In this document: positions 22,173 through 33,257 of the stretch, piece by piece
How the letters are laid out: each line of letters begins with the position of its first letter
How positions within the stretch are numbered: position 1 is the stretch's first letter
NCBI RefSeq assembly: GCF_030272615.1
Contig: NC_081414.1
Location: forward strand, 333,047,427 to 333,111,426
Length of the DNA: 64,000 nucleotides
From: Cryptomeria japonica
Lineage: Eukaryota; Streptophyta; Pinopsida; Cupressales; Cupressaceae
Reading direction: 5' to 3'
Notes under the pieces: model-generated
What the model was told of the DNA's origin: nothing
Database searches by the model: none
Seen by the model: the letters and a program-made list of their open reading frames with translations, nothing else
Translations under genes and position numbers: made by a program

Positions 22173-25100
22173 ATGGCTTCCACATCTCATACCAGTTCTA
22201 GTGCATCTATTGAGTCTAAAAGTTTTACTCAACGGAAGTCAAAGTATAATGCCCTATCACAAGTTCCGGCTAGAGTGATAGTAGAAGAGGGAATTTATAA
22301 CTACATAGATTGCAAGATTGAAGACATAGGGTCTCTAGCCATCCACTCCCAACTAGGTCTATTTTGTGGACAAGATAAGATGATCAAACCGGAGTATAGT
22401 ATTTTGGAGAAGAAGAAACTCCACAATGCTATTTACTTCCTGTAGGATTTCACAGAAGAACATATAAGGATTATTCTGAGTAGGGTCCATGGTGACAAAA
22501 TGTACTTAGAGAGAACGCATGATATCACACCATAGGCAATTCATGCAGTCACTAGTTTTTGTAATATAGGGGAAGTACCAGCCCTAAGGACTGTTAGCAA
22601 AACTGAGATGTCCAAGCTCACCAATTCAGTGAGTGACTCACGGGGCATGACTGTAAATTCAATCAAGGATGATCTAGTTAAGTATGCCTGCATGGTGATA
22701 GGCTACCGGACATTCTCAGCTAGTAGAATCAACTTTGTATCTACTACAGTGGTAAATGCCACTTACTTAATGATAAAGGAGGATGCATCATTTGACCTAT
22801 GCACCAGTATGCAAAGGCAACTTCTATTGAACCTAAAATCAATCAAACAAGATAATGCACTGAGGTTCAAGTTTGGACAACTATTGGTTGGGTTGTTCTT
22901 TTACTTTCAAGGATACTTCCTAGGAGTAGGAGACATTCAGTGGTCTGGTGACCAACCGGTAACCAAGCAAATCAAGGAAAGCATTGAAGCACTTGGAACT
23001 GGTTACCCTGATATTTTGAATAAGTATTTTGATGAGTTCAGAAGGAAGATGAGCCAAAGAGTGAGGATATCAGGAGACATCATCAAGAAATATGAAGATG
23101 ATATTTGCTTCACCATCCAAGTAGACAAATGTATAATGGAGGCTGTTGAGCCTAGAATGGAAGAAGTGGAGCCAATGGGCTATGAGGTGATGTACAACAT
23201 GCTGGAAGGGTATACCTCTACTCTTATTTCCTCACCACTTGATCCTAAGGTGAAGAGAACTGATACCTACCTAGAGAGGATAGCACCGGCTGAGGAACCA
23301 CCAACAATGAAAGAGAAAGGACCGGAAGTAAAGAAGGAAAAGGTAGTGCCTATAGCATGAGCACCGGTTACTACTGCAACTCCAAAAGTGACCAAGCAGT
23401 CACCAGCTAAGAAGAAACTGGAAGCTGCACTAGCTAAAGTGTTCCAGAGAAAGAGGAATACAAGAAGAAACTCTCCGGACTCAGAAGAAACTGTGTCCGA
23501 GGAGTAGCCCAAAAAGGTGAGATAGACAAGAAAGAAGACAAAGAGTGAATCGACATCTTCAGCACCGGTAAATATAGATATCTCCTCCTACAAACCTTTG
23601 ACACATTGTCAAAGAACTATCAAAAACATTAGGAGAAAAATATTGAATGATTTAATTGATTATTTTGATGACTTTAATGATGATGAAAAGGAGGCGGTGG
23701 AAAAAGAAATAATTTAATATTTATGTATTAATGACCGGTCTCCTTCAGAAATCAAATCTGAAACACCAGAATCTTTGTATAAGTCCTTAGACAATAAATG
23801 GTGCATTGCCATAGAGCAGGAATAGGAAATAAGAGAAAAAGTTTTTGCTGAACACTTTCCTGATGTATCAAATTTGGAATTGTTCGATGTAATGAACAAG
23901 TACAAATGTCTTTTCTTCATGAGAAGAAGAAGACTCCTGTTACTAGAAGGAAAAGGTAAGGAAGTGCTCAAGGATACACACACTCACACCCTAGATGCTC
24001 TGAAGATGCATCGATTGGCTGAAGCCAACCGACAAGCTAAGAAAGAACCAGTTATATCCAAACTGGATGAAGCATTTGATGCCCTAGATGGAGAAGATGT
24101 TACCCAAGAGATACCATCTGAGGCAACAGGTCAAGAGCAACAAGCTGAATAGGAGAAGAAAGCTAAGGACTGTCAGGAAGCGGCAAAGAAAGAGGCCGAG
24201 TAGAGGAAAAAGGAAGAAGAAGAGAAGAGGAAGAAGGATGAAGAAGAGAAGTGGAGAAAGGAAGAAGAAGAGAAGAAGAAAGATGAAGAAGAGAAGCAGA
24301 AGGAAGAAGAGAAAAAGAAAAAGGATGAAGAGGAAAAGAACAAGAAAGTTGAAGAGGAAAATAAGAAGAAAGATGAAGAGGAGAAGCAGAAGAAGGATGA
24401 AGAGGAGAAAAAGAAGCTAGAAGATGAAAAGAAGAAGGAAAAAGAAGATAAGGAATAGGAGAAGAAGAAGGAAGCAGAAAAGAAAAAGGCTGAGGAGGAC
24501 AAGGAAGTAGAGAAGAGGAGAGAAGTGAAGAAGAAGAAAGTGGAAGAGGCAGGAGAAGCGGCTAAGAGCACCCAAATGGAGACTCCAAAGGCAACTGGGA
24601 GTCAAGCCAAACCAGCTGACCTCTCCAGTCCTATAGATCTCCAGTTTGCAAGTGAATTAGAGCTAATGTAGAGCATCAAGGTTGCTCAAGAGTGCCTTGA
24701 AATCATTCGAAGGAAGAAGGAGCAGGATATAATTCAAGCGGCTGTGGACACACTTACCAATTTGATACCTGGTACAAATCTTCCCAACATTGAATCATCA
24801 CTAGAAAAACTCAAGCTACTATGCACAGTAGTGGATGATCAGGTGCAGAGCCTGGAAGAAGCAGCTAAGGCAAATGTCAAGAAAGAGCATCAAAAAGCTC
24901 TTAACATTTCTTTGGTAAAGAAGTTGAATGAGCTCCGGTCTGAATTGCAGAAAGATGAAAAGGATATAAGGGACGCTTTGGATGAGGGAAATCTGCTACT
25001 TAGCAAAATCTGCAAACCCCATCTATTCTATGATGATGTGCTAGCTCAGAAGCAAAAGCTTCAAATAGACTTATAGTCTTACTTGAGCACATTCAAGCCA

Positions 25101-25442
25101 CCCTATGATTCCTTCACAACTTATGGGCAAACCATTCACTGGTTTCATATCCAGTCCACCAAAATGGGGCAAGAGACCAGCACACGATCTAGAGATTTGC
25201 AGGAGCTTCAACTAGTTTTACTTCCATGTCTGCAAATTCTTCAGAAGTGTTATCTGAACCTGGATGCCTTGACAGTTACATAGGAGATGAGCACAGTTGA
25301 TGCCATAGAAGAATAGGTCTCCCAGATGCAAACAGAGAAAGAAGTGGCCACCTCCCTACTTGAGTCCTGGTCTCTATCAATGAAGCAATTCTTGCAGGAC
25401 TATAAATCTATTTTTGACAAGTACTATTCCTTATTTTCATAA
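22173..25442 (+). pseudogene. E2 ORF2, conserved unknown protein
   Basis: Opens at MASTSHTSSSASIES and stays in one frame for 1,090 codons to TAA at 25,440. Family blocks are RIILSRVHGDKMYLER, IHAVTSFCNIGEVP (the ITGLP-like site), NSIKDDLVKYACMVIGYR, FKFGQLLVGLFFYFQGYF, IIKKYEDDICFTIQVD and MEAVEPRMEEVEPMGYEV. The middle is basic and Ser-rich. A long Glu/Lys tract at 24,140-24,560 suggests a charged single helix. A helical C-terminus includes ICKPHLFYDDV, which parallels TCKPHLLIEDI in E4. At least ten stops and no frame shift are seen. There is no signal peptide or clear membrane segment. The function is unknown. Confidence 0.75.
24140..24560 (+). repeat. GA-rich repeats coding a Glu/Lys helix
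   Basis: Purine-only runs of GAAGAAGAG, AAGAAGGATGAAG and AGGAGAAG variants encode repeated KKDEEEK units in E2 ORF2. The tract is absent from E1 and E4 ORF2, so it looks like a local expansion. Confidence 0.7.
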
Positions 25443-25766
25443 ACTTTTATTAATTTTATATATCAAATGGAAACAGAGTTGTTTAGCGGTACTTTGTCAT
25501 TATTGGCAAAGGGGGAGAAGTATTCTATTTTGGAGAAGTATAGGGGAGAAGTATCTGGTATTTAAAATTTTGCACTAATATCTCAATGTTTATGCTCTGT
25601 AAGAAAAATTGCTATACATTGTACTGATTAAGGGATAGTGTATATGCTTAGGGGGAGCAATTTTGGTAATGGCATGATTTTGATGTAAAGCATGATTTTG
25701 TTGTAAAACACTTAGATGTCAAAATTTTATTTCCTAAGTGTTGCCATCAATGCCAAAGGGAGAGAT
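25443..25766 (+). promoter_or_regulatory. E2 double PPT region
   Basis: The main PPT AAAGGGAGAGAT (25,755-25,766) abuts the LTR. A second AAAGGGGGAGAA lies at 25,508. GTTGCCATCAATG before the main PPT pairs with CATTGATGG in the LTR at 25,800. Confidence 0.75.
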
Positions 25767-26882
25767 TGTTGGCATTTTTTATGTTTATGTTGTGATTGTC
25801 ATTGATGGACACACACTTGCATTAAGATCCTCTTTATATGTATGAGTTAGAGCATAATCGGTATTTGTTTCAACCAGTATGTTGCAAGTATGTTGTATTA
25901 TAGTCATTAGACTATTAATGTTTTGCAGAATGTGTTTACTAGTCTAAAGCAGCATGTTGACCTCAAGCAGTATGAGGGATTAAAGCAGCTTAACACATTT
26001 CGACCAGTCTTCATTTTTGTCAAACCGACAATCGGCTTTTTGTATGAACTGGTAATACTTTGTGATGAGTTACCAACCGGCATTTTGTGATGAGTTATCA
26101 ATCCATCGATTGTTTGATGGTGCTGACACACTGGCGATGCTTCTTGTGTCATGTTACTGAGTATGTCTAGATTCATTGAACCTAGGAAATTGAAATGTAA
26201 TCCTATTGGACCAACATGAAATCAGATTCTTTTAAAAGGACATCATGTCTAGGGTTTTAGGTTGCTGAAAGGGTTTATGTTGTTGCTAGGGTTTAAGGTG
26301 GTTGAGGAGTTGAAAAGAATATGAATGTGTAGAAGACTAAAGTAATGCAGGAGTGCATTAAGAATGAGCTATCAAGGATCTAATTAAGCATTTTGTGCTA
26401 TTAGATAGATCAAACACTTGTTGATTACTCACATCTTTGACAAGTCTGTAGCCCTTAACTGGGTAGGCCCAAAAGCCTTTTGTAAAATCCTCTAACAAGG
26501 TGGTTCACCTCTGTGAATCTAAAATCCTCTAGCAAGGTAGTCCTTGATCGGACTTATCTCCTAACAGAGATTGAGATTCCTAACAGGATCTGTTCTGGTG
26601 AAGAACATTGTAAGACCTTAACCAGTTTGGTTTCTATTCTGCAGATAGTGACTTGTGATTTCCATCTCACCGTGGTTTTTCCCATTTGGGTTTCCATGTC
26701 AAATATCTTGTGTTATGGTTGTATTACTTTTGTGGGTGAATGCTTTATTTGCATTTTGGTTTGCATGTGTGATAACCAGTCTGTCTGTTAAACTATTCTA
26801 CCAGTTTATCTTTAGACTGTTTAAGTGTTTAAGTGCAGTGTTTTTTGGTATACTAATTCATGCCCCCTCTTAGTATTCATCA
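25767..26882 (+). repeat. 3' LTR of E2
   Basis: Near-identical to the 5' LTR over its length, ending TTCATCA. Many differences are ACCGGT against ACCAGT or ACTGGT, the pattern left by decay of methylated CpG. Confidence 0.9.
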
Positions 26883-27445
26883 ATACCAACAATATTCATT
26901 GTACTTGGGATAATTTGGGTTCATCAAAGATTAAATCAATGTATCTGTCTACTTTGCTAAACAAGGATGGATTAATTAAACTAGAATTTCAAATTATGAA
27001 GCAACAGGGTTTCACCAACATTCTGGAGATGCCCAAGTTCAAGGATGAGATGATTTGGTATGTGTTGAGCCGAGTCCATGGAGAGTTCATGTAGCTTGAT
27101 CGACCCTATAAAATCACCAAGGAGGTGATTCATGCTATCACCAGCTTACCCCAAGTTGGATAGACGCTGGGTAGGAGGAAGATTCTAAACAATGAGGTGA
27201 ACAAGCTAACCAATGCCACCTCTAACAACCAATCGATACAGATTAGCACTATCAGAGATAAAGTTGTTCAATTTGTAAGCATGGTAATTGGATACGAAGT
27301 AACTCAATCAAACCAGTTGAACTCTATTTCCAGTTCCTGTATTTTCTATGCACACAAGATGGTGAAAGAAAATGAGAAACTTGATCTTTGTCAGTGGATG
27401 TGTGATGAGTTGATTTCTAATTTGGGAAATATTAAGGGAGATAAG

Positions 27446-28250
27446 TGCTGGCATATGCACACTCCAATGAGACATTGTATGTGATTGAAGGTTTTGTCAT
27501 TGATGGCAACCTTGAAATCCTATGGCACCAGCAAGACATTATACCGACAAAGCATTACACCGATAAGATAGTGCACTGGCATCAGTAAATCACTCAGGAC
27601 ACCGGCACCAGCACAAAAGAAAAGATGTATACCAACACAGAGGCCGATAGGAATTTTGTTATGTAATATTTTGTTTATTATTGTAAGCTGACTTGGCAAA
27701 TTGTAAAATGACTCTTATATATAAAGGAGATCATTGTAGACATTTGTAGAAGGGATGTAGGAGGAAAAAGGAAAATATTAGGTAGACCTAATGTGCAAAA
27801 TATAGGTCAAGGGTATATGTAAAGAACAGAGCAGGAACCGGTACTAAATCTAGCATTGAAGATGCTATTGTAAAGCAGTACAAATTATTGGATTAGTATA
27901 ATCCTTATTGTAAGTCAGTGCAACTTCCCATTGAGAAGTGAGCTCTAGGCAATTGGCCTTCCTGCATGTGCAGGCCCCTATTGTAAGTAATATTCTCTTA
28001 TTGGCCAGTGAGTGAATATTGTGGGTCACAAATCCCACTGAGGTTTTTCCCACACCGGGTTTCCTCATTAAACATCTTGTGTTATGGTGTACTTTTCATG
28101 TGGATATTCTTGATTCAGTTTATTGCATTATTTCTTGTGTACCGGTACACTGTTATATTATGTTCTACATGCTTTAACTTAAGAAATTCTTATTACTGGT
28201 TAGATACTAATTCACCTCCCCCCTCTCAGTATCTGTGGGACCCCCTAAAA
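27446..28250 (+). repeat. 5' LTR of E1
   Basis: Starts TGCTGGCATATGCAC (3' copy TGTTGG), TATA-like TATATATAAA at 27,716, end CCCCCTAAAA (3' copy CCCTAACA). One intact ACCGAC at 27,543; other positions have decayed to ACCGAT, ACCAGC or GCTGAC. Terminal hairpin 28,203-28,233. Confidence 0.9.
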
Positions 28251-28267
28251 ATTGTTATCAGAGCTTG
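28251..28267 (+). other. Primer binding site of E1
   Basis: ATTGTTATCAGAGCTTGG directly follows the LTR and matches the initiator-tRNA-Met type PBS with one change. Confidence 0.8.
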
Positions 28268-28309
28268 GTCCTCTATTTTCAGAAGCCTAACAGCTTGAGG
28301 AAGATCTTG

Positions 28310-29479
28310 ATGCCGGTAAAGATGGAAAATCTGATGAAGCAACTTGAAGGAGCTCTTACAGACTATGATGCAGAGAAATTGAAAAATATCAAATTAGAAG
28401 ATGATTTAAGAGCTGCTCAGGATATCATTCAGGCACTTCAAGAAAATTTTACTGTTGCAAGAAATAAGAGAAGAGAACTTTGTGAAAAATTGCAAAATGA
28501 AAATGATGAAAAGGAATCACTTAATGATATGATAAGCAAGTTGAAACAAGAGATCATGACAACAAAAAAAGAAATGCAGGATATGACTATGAGATTTTGC
28601 AAAGAGATTGAGGATAGGAAGAAGAATGAAGAAGAATTGACTAGAAGACTAAGTGATGCAGCAAATGAGAACACAAGACTTAGCTATGAAAATGACATGT
28701 TGAAGACAGATTTGATGTATACTCAGAATGACTCAAATGAACTAATGAGACAAAAAGAAATCTTGGAAAGGGAACTGGAAAATGCAAATCAACACAAAGA
28801 AAAATTCAAGAAAAGCTCAGAAGAACTTGGTACCTTGCTGAAGAATCAAAAACCTAAAGGTGACACTTTTGGAATTGGCTTTGAAGTTGGTGAAAGCTAC
28901 GGTACTGCAAATACTCAGGATCACAGCAAATCGGTAAGACAACCTAATGCTTATAAATTCAATGGAAAATGCTTTAACTGTAATAAGTATGGTCATAGAG
29001 AAAATGAATGTAGATCTAGGAATTATTAGAATATCAACACACCCACTAGTCAATGTTCAAAATGCAACAAAGTCGGTCACAACTCTGAAAACTGTAGAAT
29101 GAATGTGAGATGTTATGTTTGTGGAAGATTTGGACATTTATCAAATCAATGCAGAACACAAACTGGCATAGGTTATGGGAAAGCTATTCAGAAAAACAAT
29201 GTAACTTGTTATGCATGTAACAAGATTGGGCATATTGCTAAATTTTGTAGAAGTAAAGGAACACTGGTAGACAAAAAAAGTGCTAGCTTGAAAGGTAAAG
29301 AAAAGGTTGAAGAGGTTAAGCAAGAATTCTCAAAACAATGGATTAGAAAATCTGATCTAAATATTGGGAATACTTCTCCACCGGTAGAACCAACCAATGC
29401 TTCACTAGTAGGACAAAGTGATGTTTCACCGGTACGATAGAGTAGTGCTCCACCAGTAGGAAGTTCTTCATCTAATTGA
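28310..29479 (+). pseudogene. gag: E1 gag, nearly intact
   Basis: Starts MPVKMENLMKQLEGAL. The first ~190 residues are a long coiled coil (LQNENDEKESLNDMISKLKQ and similar), followed by a FGIGFEVGESYG motif. Four CCHC knuckles are CFNCNKYGHRENEC, CSKCNKVGHNSENC, CYVCGRFGHLSNQC and CYACNKIGHIAKFC, all with intact ligands. The tail has repeated Ser-Pro-Pro-Val text. Only two TAG stops interrupt it, at 29,027 and near 29,438. The UBN2 capsid domain of standard copia gag is missing, so it may need a partner capsid. It likely binds element RNA. Confidence 0.85.
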
Positions 29480-29780
29480 AGAAAATTTCCTTGAGGGTTT
29501 GGCAATCAAATGACACATGTGCTAATTATTCCCTCAGTTAGAGATAAGAATTTGAAAATTACTTATTACTGGCAGACAATGTTAAGTGAATACTTAACTG
29601 GCATGCAATTAATGCGGTAGACGGTGAAAAAACATTATAAAGTAAGGTTTTGGTTCCATTTCATTTCACCGTGATTTCAAACTTTTAGAGAGCGCAAAGA
29701 TTCTGAGTTAAGGTATTTCGAGCAAGAAGCAAGCACACTCCAAGCAATCATCCACCCAAGGGAGTAAAAGTTATTTAATC
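29480..29780 (+). other. E1 spacer before ORF2
   Basis: About 300 bp without a gene and without any trace of pol. It resembles the E0 spacer (a TTTTCAC tract before the start codon). Confidence 0.5.
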
Positions 29781-32700
29781 ATGGCATCCTCCTCTGCAAT
29801 TGAATACATAGCAAACCCTACTATTGTTGAAGTAATTAAAAGACCTAGGCTCGTATTTCAGTTAGTTCTCAAGATAGCAAAGAAGGATGATACCTTAGGT
29901 GTTTTTTCTTAAATTCCTAAGGGAGTTGTATATGCTGAAGACCCTAGAATGTACATCCACTACAACATTGAAGAGTTAGGAGATGAGGAAATCAAAACCT
30001 TGTATAAAACTGTGATATGTGATGATACCAGCAATATTAAAGATGAACACAAGATCATTGAAACCCTAGGATTTACGAAAATCCTTAGCATTCCTGAATT
30101 TCCTAAGGATGTGATTAGGATAGTTTTAAGTAGAGTTCATGGAGAATTTTTCTGGTTAGATGCAATCCATAAGATCACCAAGGAAGCTATGAAATCTATC
30201 ACAGGGTTACTGACCACTAGTAAGAGACCAGATAAAACCAAGAAGGTTCCCAATGACCTAGTTACAAAACTAACTGGTGCAACATTCAATAAGAGGTCTC
30301 TAAGGGTTAATGATGTAAAAGATATCAATGTGAGATTCATTAGTATGATATTATGTTACAAAGCCACTCATGCTAATAGACTTAACTCAGTCTCAAGTTT
30401 ATGCATTAAGAGTTCTTATGATATGGTAACAGACAATGCAAAAATTGACGTTTGTGAATGGTTAAAGGATGAACTAATTGACAACCTTGGAAAAATCAAG
30501 AAGGACAAGAAAGGAACTTTCAAATTTGGAAATCTATTAGTATGCCTAATGCTACACATAACAAAGCAGGTTCCCAGTATAGGTTACAAAGAACTTGGAT
30601 ATGATATACCTGTAGGAAAGCAATTGACTGAACTGTTCAATACCATGGGTGAGAACAAGGAGAACAATATTAATGACTTCTTTCTAGCATTGAAAACCAA
30701 AATGAAGAAAAGAATAAGATTATCTTAGAAAATAGTAGACAAATACAAAGATGATATATGCTTTGTTATTAAGAAAGATGAAATCTAGATGGAAGCGGTC
30801 ATCCCAAGGACAATTTGGGTAACCGAGATGGGCTATGAAACAAATGATCACATAGTTGAAACATATGCTAAAGCACTTCTGGAAGCCCCCAATGAACCTA
30901 AGGAAGAAGTATTTGGTAGTGCTGAGACTATAGAAAGCCAAATACAATCAAAGAAAAGAGTAAAGAAGGTTGAGGCATTTGTAAGGAAAGGATCCAGACA
31001 AGCAAAAGCCATTAAGGAAGATGTATTGAAGAAAACTGGCATAACAGAGGATGAGTTGGTAGCTCCACAACCTGAAACTCACCTATCACTGGTAGGTAAT
31101 TCTTCAGAAGGTGACATGCCAACAAATTTTAATAGAGTCATTAGAAAAAGAGATCCCTCACCGGCAACCACACCTTCACCTAGAATAACAAGGCAAAAGC
31201 AATAGGTAGTGAGATCTCTAGTTAGAATGGCCACACCAAAGAAGAAGCTAACACCTAAGAAGAAGAAAAGGACAAATAGAGACTTGGCACCTCTTGATGT
31301 ACTGCTAAATGAAATCATAGAGGAAGGAAAACTGAAGAACATAGAGAAAATTTATGACACTCTAACTACTGATGAGAAAGAGCAAGTTGAGAACAGTGTT
31401 ATATTACATATGGACATGTACAAGAAATTTTTGATGGAAGTAGCAAATGAAATTCCTGATGATTTATTCAAAAGACTTGAGGCTAGAAGGTAAGCAGTGA
31501 TAGAATTAGATAAGAAAATAAAAATAGAGAAGCTACTTGTTGTATATCCAGTAAACTCTCCAAAGGAAATTGATGATTTGATTGCTCAAGCAAACCGGTC
31601 ATTATTCTCTACTGCACACCGGCATATTTCACTAATGGCAGGAAGAGTCAATGAAGTAACAGAGGAAATTGAAGATGGATGGGATATATTCTTGGTTGAC
31701 AAAGAAAAACAAGAAGAGTACATGAACCATAAACCTATAAAGGTATACCAGAAAGATAGAGACAAAGGGAAAGGTAAAGTTGGTGGACCACCAAGCATCA
31801 AAGTTAAAGACAAACTACCCCCACCAGTGAAAATAACAACTACTGAAGATCAACCGGCAATAGAAAGTATAGATGTAGAGGATAACAATCCTAATTCTGA
31901 AGTCCTATATACTATAAATGTTGATACTCAGAAGATCAACATAATAGTAGATAAAGATACAACTAATAAGTCAGATATGGCAAATGAGCCTCTGGTAGTA
32001 GGGGAAATAGAGAAATCGGTAGAAGATATAGAGAAAAAGGTAGAAACTGAGGCACAGGCAAAGATAACACAACATATAGAGAAACCAATAGAGCTAAAGG
32101 CTCCAGAACAACAGGTACATAAGGAAACAATGCCACTGGTAACTAGTGAAGTAGGAAAACCAGTGCTAAAAGAAATGTAGACACAAACTGACCTACCAGA
32201 GGTCAATACAAGTATGGTTACTTCCACCGGTACTCAAATTGTTGGATCATCATCAACATTCAAGTCAACAAATGTGACTTTGGTATTACTTGACTCTATC
32301 AAGAAAATAACTGACTACAGCTCACAAGCTTATAAGGCAATTGATGATTCTATACCAATTTTGAAGGTAATAGATCCTAACTGTAATATAGATAATAAAG
32401 ATTCTTTAGGACAATTGGATACATTGTGTAAATATATTTCTAAAAACATTGAGAAAATAAAGGAATAATTAGTAAAGGATAAGGTAGAAATTAAAAAACA
32501 AAAATTCTTTGATGAGGAAATAAAGAAGTGTAACAGAGATTTTGACACACTTCTACCGGAACTATGTAGTTTGTTGAAAGAATACAAAAATCTGTATAAA
32601 GATACATGTAAAACAAACTTTTTGACTATAGATATTGACAAGAAAATAAGCAAGGCATAGGATGAGATAAATAAGCTTGCAGACAATTTTGTCAACTCAC

Positions 32701-33029
32701 TTGATTCACTATTAGTTTTTGAAGAGAAGATAGCAAATTTTGAGGAAGAATTACTCAAATTGGAAAGGGAGAAAGAAAGAATAATAAATAAGGAAAAACA
32801 TTTGAGATCTAAACTAAGTCCAAGATTGGACTATTTAGCATAACTGCGGAAGGAAATTTCTGAGGCACTAACATAGGGAAGCAAAACACCGGTAGAGCAT
32901 TTGCAGCATCTCACCGGTACAGTGAAGAGAACTGAGATAGCAATAAAGGATAGTAAGAAGTTTGTGGATATTCTGAACTTAATTTTGGGAGATCTTTTTC
33001 AAATAATAACTACCCAGCTACAAGGTTGA
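29781..33029 (+). pseudogene. E1 ORF2, conserved unknown protein
   Basis: Starts MASSSAIEYIANPTIVEV and stays in one frame for about 1,083 codons. Order: N-terminal fold with DVIRIVLSRVHGEFFWLD, SITGLL, VNDVKDINVRFISMIL, VCEWLKDELIDNLGKIK and GTFKFGNLLVCLM; then DICFVIKKDE and PRTIWVTEMGYE; a basic Ser/Thr/Lys linker; a helical block (LLNEIIEEGKLKNIEKIYD, LHMDMYKKFLMEV, ISLMAGRVNEV); an acidic linker; and C-terminal coiled coils. Ten premature stops, all TAG or TAA, and no frame shift. No enzyme motif, signal peptide or membrane segment. In position it matches the env-like gene of some Sireviruses, but nothing shows it is one. Confidence 0.8.
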
Positions 33030-33257
33030 GTTTATGGATAGCTAAAACTACAAACTCTATTGACATCTTGAAAACCTTTGTCATTGATGCCAAAGGGGGA
33101 GTAGTGGGATGAGAAAATTCCAAACACAGGAATCATATGCTCAGGGGGAGTTCTCACATTTTTGGTAAACATGTTTGGTAACATTTTTGGACTACACATT
33201 TTTGGATACTTTTTTAAATTTCTCATGAGTGTTGCCATCAATGCCAAAGGGGGAGAT
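33030..33257 (+). promoter_or_regulatory. E1 double PPT and pre-PPT signal
   Basis: Upstream copy AAAGGGGGAGTAG at 33,092, preceded by GTCATTGATGCC. Main PPT AAAGGGGGAGAT at 33,246-33,257, preceded by CTCATGAGTGTTGCC and ATCAATG (33,222-33,243). The latter is complementary both to the LTR start and to CATTGATAGCAAC at 33,310. Confidence 0.8.

Larger units (their letters stand above)
19264..26882 (+). mobile_element. E2: complete pol-less Sirevirus-like element
   Basis: Two LTRs (19,264-20,394 and 25,767-26,882) bound a PBS, a gag, ORF2 and a PPT. The 5-bp duplication ATACC flanks it at 19,259-19,263 and 26,883-26,887. The total is about 7.6 kb. Gag keeps several CCHC knuckles and ORF2 holds a single frame of 1,090 codons with stops. 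No protease, integrase or reverse transcriptase is present. Confidence 0.9.
18170..26891 (-). mobile_element. E3: reversed solo LTR, split by E2
   Basis: On the minus strand it begins TGTTGGTATTATGG at 26,891 and ends CCTATTCCTAACA at 18,170. Own content is 18,170-19,263 plus 26,888-26,891. ATATT flanks it at 18,165-18,169 and 26,892-26,896, a perfect 5-bp target duplication. The C-rich motif near its 3' end appears as GGGGGGGGGG at about 18,197. It has no internal region, so it arose by LTR-LTR recombination. E2 inserted only a few bases from its terminus. Confidence 0.8.

Noticed and set aside
24173-24571. Minus-strand Ser/Phe-rich open frame
   Set aside because: It is the shadow of the Glu/Lys tract of E2 ORF2.
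29781-33029. ORF2 considered as a Sirevirus envelope-like gene
   Set aside because: No signal peptide, fusion or membrane segment was visible, so I kept it as unknown; only its position matches.
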